Source: Nonomuraea sediminis
GTDB taxonomy: Bacteria; Actinomycetota; Actinomycetes; Streptosporangiales; Streptosporangiaceae
Length of the DNA: 64,000 bases
Reading direction: 5' to 3'
NCBI RefSeq assembly: GCF_018531495.1
Contig: NZ_JAHDTI010000017.1
Coordinates: 1 to 64,000, forward strand
Below, in pieces: positions 1 through 5,792 of this stretch; the stretch's first letter is position 1; every line of letters starts with the position of its first letter. Under the pieces are notes generated by a model. That model searched no databases. It was not told the DNA's origin and saw only the letters and a program-made list of their open reading frames with translations. A program made the position numbers and the translations under genes.

Positions 1-282
1 CAACACCCCGCAGACCGTGGACTTACCAGTCCCTGAATTGCCCGTCACCCACACCAATGTCACGCCGCCAGCGTAGACATGACCACCCCGGGATAGTGCT
101 GTGACCGCGCAGGTTCGCGGGGTTGCGACGATCACCGTGCCTTCGTACTGCGTGACCGGCTGCTTCTCCAGTTTGATACCGGCTGCGGCGAAGGCGCGCT
201 CCGCATCTCGTGTCGAACGCGCGATGTCCGCGATCGCTCCAACGGAGTCGCTGCCGAGGAGATCCCGTCCGCTCTCCGTCAC
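1..282 (-). CDS. P-loop NTPase, 5' part only (runs off the left edge)
   Basis: An open minus-strand frame enters from the left edge. Its last visible residues contain a clear Walker A motif, GNSGTGKST, preceded by the hydrophobic strand TLVWV, so this is the start of a nucleotide-binding protein. The visible N-terminal 65 or so residues are charged and helical, and precede the P-loop domain. I chose GTG at 282 because AGGAG lies 5 nt upstream; an ATG at 312 is the alternative. Kinase, AAA and ABC-like families all remain possible because the Walker B region is outside the window. What is seen: P-loop and ribosome binding site. Function is not assignable. Confidence 0.6.
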   Translation of the reverse strand, partial: MTESGRDLLGSDSVGAIADIARSTRDAERAFAAAGIKLEKQPVTQYEGTVIVATPRTCAVTALSRGGHVYAGGVTLVWVTGNSGTGKSTVCGVL

Positions 283-570
283 ATCCACTCCTTGCGAAGC
301 TGCGGCGATCATCGCCGCAGCCCTCTACATATCGCCTACGATCCTGACCCGCCAAGCTTCGTGCCTGAGAGCAGTCCAGTGGCTTCTCTCCCTATATGGC
401 AGTCACGACTAGCCCGGCGATCCTAACGCGCCGCGCAGGCTCTTGAGCAGGGCTAGCGGGTACTCCTCAGCTGAAAGCGTTCGACTATCGTCAGCTCCTG
501 ACGAGATGGGATATGGGGCCGTCGCTGCCCATCTGCGCTGCACCCCGCCGGGGGCACTCTTCTGACCAGC
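283..570. other. Intergenic region, no gene seen
   Basis: Upstream region of the minus-strand P-loop gene. No reading frame with coding character, tRNA or repeat was recognised. It presumably holds the promoter of that gene. Confidence 0.4.
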
Positions 571-595
571 AGCCCAGGCCTTGGCCTGGGCTTTC
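571..595 (+). terminator. Rho-independent terminator-like hairpin
   Basis: Perfect 10-bp inverted repeat (571-580 with 583-592), a 2-nt loop, then a short T-rich run. No complete gene ends just upstream on the plus strand, so it may close an RNA or a decayed gene. Confidence 0.6.
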
Positions 596-670
596 TCATT
601 TCCGTTGCATCACGCCGTAGGCAGCCGAGAGCAGCCGTATGCAGCCGTAGGTCAATGATCGCGATACATG

Positions 671-724
671 CTCGATATGATCTTGATGGCGTTTCCGCAG
701 GTCAGTCCTCAAGATCTCGATATG
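671..724 (+). promoter_or_regulatory. Candidate operator upstream of the HAD gene
   Basis: The 8-bp inverted repeat GATCTTGA (679-686) and TCAAGATC (709-716) is overlaid by two direct copies of CTCGATATG (671-679 and 716-724). It ends 17 nt before the HAD start codon. A regulatory role is inferred only from symmetry and position. Confidence 0.35.
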
Positions 725-740
725 GATAGGCTCCGATAGC

Positions 741-1382
741 GTGCAGCGACTTGCCCTATTCGATCTCGACAACACCCTCATCGACCTGGACGCCGCGTTC
801 GCCGTCTGGGCGCGCGAGTTCGCGGAGGAGCACGGACTCGGCCGCAAAGGCAAGGAGTGGCTCATCTCCCTGGACCAGAATGGCGTACCCCATAGGGAGT
901 TGTTCTTTACCAAGGTGCGCGACCGCTTCAAGCTGTCTGCGCCGGCGCCCAGGTTATGGAGCGAGTACCGCGCGCGGATGCCACATCTCGTTACGTGCCG
1001 CCCTGAGGTGATCGCTGCACTGTCCAGCCTGCGCCTGGAGGGATGGCGGGTTGGGATCATCACCAACGGCACCCCAGACAACCAGCTCGGGAAGATCAGT
1101 GAGACGGGACTGATAGACGTCGTCGACGGCTACGCCCTTTCCGGCGCCGAGGGCATTCGCAAGCCCGACCGCCAGCTCTTCAACATCGCCGCCCACCGTT
1201 GCGGGGCATCCTTGGGCGACGGCGGATGGATGGTCGGCGACAACCTCGAAGCGGACATCAAAGGCGGTTGCATGGCCGGGCTCCGCACAATCTGGATCAA
1301 TAGACGCAGCGGCACCAGCCCGGCACTGGCAGATCACGTCGTCACAGACGTGTTGGAGGGCATTGCCCTCCTGCGTACATGA
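741..1382 (+). CDS. HAD-superfamily hydrolase (phosphatase)
   Basis: A 213-aa haloacid dehalogenase-type phosphatase. All four motifs are visible: motif I DLDNT near residue 8 (nucleophile and acid-base aspartates), motif II TNG near residue 111, motif III lysine in RKPD, and motif IV GDNLEAD near residue 170. The helical insert between motifs I and II is a subclass I cap, as in phosphoglycolate phosphatase and other small-metabolite phosphatases. Length is normal. The start is GTG at 741 with a modest purine stretch upstream. It stands alone and ends at a strong hairpin. The substrate cannot be deduced from sequence. Confidence 0.9.
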   Translation: MQRLALFDLDNTLIDLDAAFAVWAREFAEEHGLGRKGKEWLISLDQNGVPHRELFFTKVRDRFKLSAPAPRLWSEYRARMPHLVTCRPEVIAALSSLRLEGWRVGIITNGTPDNQLGKISETGLIDVVDGYALSGAEGIRKPDRQLFNIAAHRCGASLGDGGWMVGDNLEADIKGGCMAGLRTIWINRRSGTSPALADHVVTDVLEGIALLRT

Positions 1383-1384
1383 GA

Positions 1385-1411
1385 GCGGCCCCGATCATCG
1401 ACCGGGGCCGC
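1385..1411. terminator. Bidirectional terminator hairpin
   Basis: Arms GCGGCCCCG (1385-1393) and CGGGGCCGC (1403-1411) lie directly after the HAD stop codon and before the convergent integrase remnant. Confidence 0.7.
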
Positions 1412-1425
1412 GGTGCCGCGCGTTA

Positions 1426-1686
1426 CTACTCGTCGAGGGCTCTGTTGATCTTCTTGTTAACGGCCTCGCGCTGGCCGTCGAGGCACTTGGCGTAGGTGCG
1501 GTGTAGCACCTCAACGCTGTTGCCCGCCCGTTTCGCGACCTCAGGGGCAGCCACGCCGGCGTTCAGCCACAGTGACAAGGCAGCATGCCGCAGGTCGTAC
1601 GGCCGTGCTGCCAGCAGGGACCGGACCTGCGCCTTGGTGAACGCCAGCTTCCGACTCCGCCTGACCGCGAGCCGAAACACAATCAC
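1426..1686 (-). pseudogene. Tyrosine recombinase/integrase, C-terminal remnant
   Basis: The 86-aa frame matches the end of an actinomycete tyrosine integrase: RPYDLRHAALSLWL carries the second catalytic arginine and the adjacent histidine, and HRTYAKCLDGQ carries the nucleophilic tyrosine. The N-terminal core-binding domain and the first catalytic arginine are missing upstream in all frames, so this is a stump of a gene normally 350 to 450 aa long. A second stump of the same family lies at 31.3 kb on the same strand, suggesting past integration of conjugative or phage-like elements at both ends of the accessory zone. Confidence 0.8.
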
Positions 1687-2002
1687 GCCGGTGATGCGCG
1701 CCTACCCGACCGCGCAGCGGCGCGAAGCGTTCCTGACGCGGTTGCGGGCAGCGCGGCGCAATCGGTCGACGGAGGCAGAGCGGGCGGCCTCTCCGTGGCG
1801 AGCCGGGCGCCGGACTTGGGGTCTCAGTAGTCCTGACGAAACTTTCGTCGGATATGCCATTTACCTGCGACAATGAGGGTCAATGCCGGGGTTTTGAGAT
1901 CGTTTCCGCTTCGTTCTGTTCCGGTTTGCCCGGTCTGGAGTGTGGTGACCCGTGACGGCGGGCCATTGTCACCGACTCGCCCTACTACTTGTCCGCCGCG
2001 TG
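1687..2002. other. Intergenic region without intact gene
   Basis: No credible coding sequence. Upstream integrase sequence expected on the minus strand is not recognisable here. The region contains the left arm of the long inverted repeat described separately. Confidence 0.5.
1827..1858 (+). repeat. Left arm of 32-bp inverted repeat flanking the peptidase E gene
   Basis: Thirty-two bases are identical to the reverse complement of 2807-2838, and homology continues imperfectly on both sides. Each arm contains an internal palindrome, GACGAAA-C-TTTCGTC, so each could be a hairpin or protein-binding site by itself. Confidence 0.85.
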
Positions 2003-2692
2003 TCAGGTGCGGATCGAGGTCGGTTCAAAGGGAAAGAACCTCCACTTGCCCTCGGAGACGACCTCGACAGTGCCGTCGACCACCTTGATGGCGGTGTCGT
2101 CATCGATCGCATACGCCGGACCTGGGATGAGGGCAGCCCACCTCTCCGCGTCGGCCATGGTGTTCTTCGGCAGCAGTTCGTGATCCACGTGCGGGAAGAT
2201 CGAGAAGTCGACGATCCCCAGCGCGCTGTCGTCACCGGTGGGGGGCTTCCACTCGACGAAGTACTCCCCGATCCGCGGGGTCATCACCATGCTCCCGGCG
2301 CTCAGCCCCACCCACACCTTCTCGCCCAGCGACGGCAGCAGGTCCGCGAGACCGGACTGCCGCATCCAGTGGCACAGATACAGCGCGTCGCCGCCGTTCA
2401 CCAGCAGCACATCCGCCTCTTCGACCCAGGGGACCCAACGCTCTGCACCGATGCTGGGCAGCGCGGTCAACTCCAGCACTCCCACGGACCCCCACCCCAG
2501 CCCGGACATGGGCAGCGGGGACTGTCCGGAGATGAACCGCCAGGGCCCGTCCGGACTGCTCATGGGGTGCCCGTATGCCGCGGTCGGGATGCACAGGGCG
2601 TTGGACTCGGCGATCGGCTTGTCCAGCAGATCGACCAGCGCGTTGTGGATGCTCAGATTCTTGACGCCCGCCGACGTGAGTAGCAGCTTCAA
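2003..2692 (-). CDS. Peptidase E-like (S51) / class I glutamine amidotransferase-like protein
   Basis: A 229-aa protein of the S51 dipeptidase E family. The beta strand starting KLLLTSAG, the VNGGD loop and the nucleophile elbow GLSAGSM (serine near residue 128) are all present, and the C-terminal HVDHE segment fits the family. The family cleaves N-terminal Asp-X dipeptides or acts on related small peptides. The start is TTG at 2692, chosen because AGGAGG lies 4 nt upstream; a longer frame to 2911 has no such site. The gene lies exactly between two inverted 32-bp repeats and is surrounded by recombinase relics, so it was probably mobilised as cargo. Confidence 0.85.
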   Translation of the reverse strand: MKLLLTSAGVKNLSIHNALVDLLDKPIAESNALCIPTAAYGHPMSSPDGPWRFISGQSPLPMSGLGWGSVGVLELTALPSIGAERWVPWVEEADVLLVNGGDALYLCHWMRQSGLADLLPSLGEKVWVGLSAGSMVMTPRIGEYFVEWKPPTGDDSALGIVDFSIFPHVDHELLPKNTMADAERWAALIPGPAYAIDDDTAIKVVDGTVEVVSEGKWRFFPFEPTSIRT

Positions 2693-2806
2693 GACGCCTC
2701 CTGTTCGAGTGCGATGGAGCGGTGTGACTTGTAGACCTGAGATCACCGCGAGACTCATCGCTGTTGAACGGCCCAATTCCCGAAGCGTGCCCCGCCGCAG
2801 GTCAAG

Positions 2807-2838
2807 GGCATATCCGACGAAAGTTTCGTCAGGACTAC
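2807..2838 (-). repeat. Right arm of 32-bp inverted repeat
   Basis: Reverse complement of 1827-1858 with no mismatch over 32 bases. The arms lie about 1 kb apart and enclose the peptidase E gene. Confidence 0.85.
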
Positions 2839-2937
2839 GAAGACCCCGACTTACCGGCATGAACCGAACCTTGGCCTCTCTACGCCTCCGCCAGGGCCGA
2901 TCACGATGCATTTCGGATGCGTGCTCGGTGGGTGCTC

Positions 2938-2997
2938 GGACGTCAAGAACTGGACGAGCACGAGGGCAGACGGGCCAGCCCGGGAATCAGCGGAGGC
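2938..2997 (+). repeat. Diverged direct repeat, copy A
   Basis: Shares the blocks GGACGTCAA, CGAGCA, GGCCAG and GGGAATCAG followed by GGAGGC, in the same order, with 5409-5456; copy A carries 12 extra bases. Read in one frame both encode a similar tail ending near ARESAEA or ERESVEA, so they may be the ends of related lost genes. Confidence 0.55.
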
Positions 2998-3163
2998 GCG
3001 GACGAAACGGCATGAATGAGCAATTTAGATCACAGGGCAAACCAGAACTAAACGGATGATCGTTAATCAAAATCAGCGGTTCTGGGCTGCCGGGCGCTCT
3101 CAGGGCAGAACCTGGGCAGGTGGAGAAACTAGCCTCCGTTGGGAGCCGGGGCGCGCAGTGCCT

Positions 3164-3214
3164 CATCATGTTCGAAGCTGCATCGCGTCGAAGGTCATGG
3201 AGTCTGATCGGTGG
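3164..3214 (-). pseudogene. Tyrosine recombinase scrap
   Basis: A short stretch reads PPIRLHDLRRDAASNMM, resembling the catalytic-arginine box of phage-type integrases (IRLHDLRH...). The flanking residues in this frame are not recombinase-like, so only a scrap survives. The match is short and therefore tentative. Confidence 0.4.
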
Positions 3215-3276
3215 GGCGGGATCGTTCGTTCCGCTGTATCCGCCTGTACGGCGGTGCCGCACTAAGATCGCGTCTC

Positions 3277-5052
3277 GTGCCTTCGGAGAGTTTCTGGCGG
3301 ATTGTCAGGATTGGCTTAGTCGGTCTGGTCCTTGCGGCGGCGGTCGCGGGCTTGGTGCTCGGCGACGCCTGGCTCTGGACGGCCGTCGAATGGTCGCCGC
3401 CAGCCCATGCAGAGTTCTACGCGCCCGGCGGGTTCGACAGCCCCACGACTGTGGCGCTGCTCGTGGCCGCCCTGGTGAAGGCCGCGCTCCTGTGGCTGAT
3501 CCTGCGTGCCCCCGCGCCGGGACCGCTGGACCGCCGGGCAAAGGCGCTGCGGCGACTGCTGTATCTGGCGGTGGCGCACACCCTCGTGCTGTGGTACCCG
3601 ATCGGGCTGCTTCCCGACGCGGTGGACGCGGCGTTCCAGCTCGCGCTGTGGACCGCGATCGACGTCCTCTACCTGCTCGTTATCCGCTGGCGGTCGCGCG
3701 TGCTGCGGGCGGCGGCCGCAGCGATGTTCGCGGTCGAGCTGGCCGGGATGGCCAACGAACTGCTCGACGAACTGAATCTCCCAGAGCTTGGCTCGGGCGA
3801 CATCGTCGCACTGGTCTTGATGCTGAACGGAGTGGCGGCGACCATCATCACGGTTGTCGGGCAGCGGCGCGACGGCCGGTGGAGCCGCGGCACGCAGGCC
3901 GCCGGGTGGTTGTCGCTGGGTGTCTACGCGCTGGTGCTCCCGCTCAACGTTCTCTTCGGAAGGATCCCCAGCGCGAATCTGGCGATGCTGGTCATGGACG
4001 CGGTGGGGCTCGTCAGCACCGTGTGGATCGCGGCGACCGCCCGTGAACTGCCCGCTGAGCACCATCGGGCGGACCTTCCGTCCGCGCGGCGGCCCGTGAT
4101 ACGCGTCGCGGTGGCGGCCATGGCCGTACTGCCGATGATCGCGCTGATCCACCCGGAGCAGGCCGCGCACCTTACCTACACCGGCTGGTCGACTGACTGC
4201 TATGACCGGCCCAGCTTCGGCGACTTGAAACCTGCGGAACGCGACGCCGCGTTCCTGTGCCGGGCGCGGAGTAGAGAGGGCGGAGTCTCACCCATGTTCC
4301 CGGACAGCCTGTCGGACCAGGCGATCCTCGCGTACGGGCGGACGCTGTGCCGGTCCAAGGACCGCGACGAGCAGAAGGAGATTTTGACGCGGGCCGGGAG
4401 CGCGCGGCCCGCCTGGGGCGCGGACCCGTGGGACCTCGTCTACGTCTGCCCGGAGATCGTCGGCGCGACCCATCCCGAGCTGCTGCAGTCGGCCACGGAT
4501 ACGCAAGCGGCGAACGACGCCTACATCGCCGAGGGGAACGCGAAGTGCCGCGACCCGTGGCCGCGGATGAAGGGTGTCGTCCAGGCCACGGCTAAGTACT
4601 TCCTGTTCGTCGACGGCGATCCCGGCTATCTGGTCCACGACCCCGAAGACGAAGCGGTCGACGAGGCGGCGGAGCGGGCGATGGACAAGGTCTACGACGA
4701 CAGGACCCTCATCGGGGTGAACGGCAGCGCGGTGCTCATCGGTCACGTCGCAGACATCGTTGATCTGTGCCTTACCGTGAAGGCCTTCCGTACGGCGCCG
4801 CCACAGCGGACAGCGGGATGGGATCAGGTCAACGAGGTGTCGATCGTCAGCCGCAGCGGCCAGCTCACGGTGCCGTACATGGGCGAGGGGGGAGAGGTGG
4901 GCGCGGGTGCCCCGATGCCGAACCTGGCGATCGGCGGGAAGGGCCGCTACCGGCTGCGTGTCTACGTGCGGGTCGACGATGGCGGGGAGGAGCAGCACCT
5001 GGTCGTCGTGTTCCCGGGTGCGTCGAGGAAGAGGCTCAAGCTGAAGTCGTGA
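3277..5052 (+). CDS. Polytopic membrane protein with C-terminal extracytoplasmic domain, unknown function
   Basis: A 591-aa protein starting at GTG 3277; an in-frame ATG at 3211 would add an arginine-rich, unlikely leader. The first 300 residues hold about nine hydrophobic helices (for example near 10-30, 58-75, 95-115, 178-200, 240-262 and 280-298). The remaining 290 residues are soluble with scattered cysteines (STDCYDR, AFLCRAR, RTLCRSK, YVCPE, AKCRDPW, DLCL), which suggests a disulfide-bonded extracytoplasmic domain. No catalytic motif is recognised. It is monocistronic, with mobile-element debris on both sides. The protein is clearly real because codon bias persists over its full length, but the function is unknown. 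Confidence 0.75.
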   Translation: MPSESFWRIVRIGLVGLVLAAAVAGLVLGDAWLWTAVEWSPPAHAEFYAPGGFDSPTTVALLVAALVKAALLWLILRAPAPGPLDRRAKALRRLLYLAVAHTLVLWYPIGLLPDAVDAAFQLALWTAIDVLYLLVIRWRSRVLRAAAAAMFAVELAGMANELLDELNLPELGSGDIVALVLMLNGVAATIITVVGQRRDGRWSRGTQAAGWLSLGVYALVLPLNVLFGRIPSANLAMLVMDAVGLVSTVWIAATARELPAEHHRADLPSARRPVIRVAVAAMAVLPMIALIHPEQAAHLTYTGWSTDCYDRPSFGDLKPAERDAAFLCRARSREGGVSPMFPDSLSDQAILAYGRTLCRSKDRDEQKEILTRAGSARPAWGADPWDLVYVCPEIVGATHPELLQSATDTQAANDAYIAEGNAKCRDPWPRMKGVVQATAKYFLFVDGDPGYLVHDPEDEAVDEAAERAMDKVYDDRTLIGVNGSAVLIGHVADIVDLCLTVKAFRTAPPQRTAGWDQVNEVSIVSRSGQLTVPYMGEGGEVGAGAPMPNLAIGGKGRYRLRVYVRVDDGGEEQHLVVVFPGASRKRLKLKS

Positions 5053-5118
5053 GCGGTGGCCCGGGGGCTCCTTCTACGGGCGGCCCGGAGATAGCCACCG
5101 GGACAGGGCTTGCTTGGT

Positions 5119-5274
5119 CAGGTTGAGGGCCGCACCGCCGGGACGGCGCTTGACTGGCTGGACGCGCGCGGCGCGGTGTGGAAAGGCCAGCTGGCCTACG
5201 TCGCGATCGACATGTGCACGATCTTCGCTGCCGCACTGGTGCAGTTGGCCAACGCCATGGTGACCGAGGTGCGC
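5119..5274 (+). pseudogene. ISL3-family transposase remnant with internal deletion
   Basis: The frame reads VEGRTAGTALDWLDARG, then AYVAIDMCTIFAAA, then directly LVQLANAMVTEVR. In intact ISL3 (IS204/IS1001/IS1165) transposases these blocks occur in this order, but the third is separated from the second by a segment ending in VVDHFH that carries a catalytic aspartate. That segment is missing, so the copy is dead. Only about 50 codons of a protein normally above 400 aa remain. Confidence 0.7.
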
Positions 5275-5367
5275 CTTTTCATCAGGTCAGTAACGGGTTC
5301 CTGCTCGGTCGCGAGGGCTCGCCGAGCCAGGGTCGGGCGCGGATTTCAGGCCTCGCCAGGTGATCAA

Positions 5368-5397
5368 CGACGTGCATGTTTACGAACATGCACGTCG
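5368..5397. repeat. Perfect 13-bp inverted repeat (hairpin)
   Basis: Arms 5368-5380 and 5385-5397 pair perfectly around a TACG loop. No T tract follows, so this is more likely a protein-binding or recombination site, or a structured RNA element, than a classical terminator. Confidence 0.75.
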
Positions 5398-5408
5398 GAC
5401 GGGTACTT

Positions 5409-5456
5409 GGACGTCAACGACTGTGCGAGCAGGCCAGAGCGGGAATCAGTGGAGGC
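5409..5456 (+). repeat. Diverged direct repeat, copy B
   Basis: Counterpart of 2938-2997 with the same block order. It lies just after the perfect hairpin and about 140 bases before the first tRNA-like gene. Confidence 0.55.
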
Positions 5457-5599
5457 ATGACGCCGGCGCCCTTGGTTGGGTCCTTCGCGGTGCATCGTCG
5501 CTCCAAGATCGGTGCGGAGCCAATCCTTGCTGCTGCCCTACTCCCGCGATACTCGCTGGAGGGTGGTCTCGTGCGTCAGTTAGGGTGAACAAAACGGAT

Positions 5600-5671
5600 C
5601 ATGGAGTAGATCAGCGGTAGATCACCCGGCTCGGGACCGGGAGGGCGCAGGTTCGAGTCCTGCCTCCATGT
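5600..5671 (+). tRNA. tRNA-like gene, anticodon CGG (Pro)
   Basis: A complete 72-nt cloverleaf can be drawn. The acceptor stem pairs CATGGAG with CTCCATG, the D arm is GATC-AGCGGTA-GATC, the anticodon stem is CCCGG/CCGGG with loop CTCGGGA, and the T arm is GCAGG-TTCGAGT-CCTGC. Odd points: the first pair is C1-G72, the discriminator base is U, CCA is not encoded, and the body is nearly identical to the next tRNA-like gene, which has a different anticodon. Normal tRNA-Pro identity elements are therefore doubtful. It may be a mobile-element tRNA or a tRNA-like RNA. Confidence 0.75.
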
Positions 5672-5692
5672 CGACGGCCTGACAAAGCCGGC

Positions 5693-5764
5693 CCTGAAGT
5701 AGATCAGCGGTAGATCACCCGGCTCTTACCCGGGAGGGCGCGAGTTCGATCCTCGCCTTCAGGT
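5693..5764 (+). tRNA. tRNA-like gene, anticodon CTT (Lys)
   Basis: A second 72-nt cloverleaf lies 21 nt after the first. The acceptor stem pairs CCTGAAG with CTTCAGG, the D arm and anticodon stem equal those of the first copy, the anticodon loop is CTCTTAC, and the T arm is GCGAG-TTCGATC-CTCGC. It again has C1-G72, a U discriminator and no encoded CCA. The pair looks like a duplication in which acceptor, anticodon and T stem diverged with compensatory changes, so the structure is under selection. The next coding start is 16 to 28 nt downstream. Confidence 0.75.
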
Positions 5765-5792
5765 CTTCACGAGTCACATCATGGGGGTCGTT

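Larger units (their letters stand above)
2693..3163. other. Intergenic region with repeats only
   Basis: Contains the right arm of the inverted repeat and copy A of a diverged repeat. No intact gene is seen. Confidence 0.5.

Noticed and set aside
5600-5764. tRNA-like genes as an attachment site of the integrase relics
   Set aside because: No displaced copy of a tRNA 3' end was found near either integrase stump; only the two adjacent cloverleafs share sequence.
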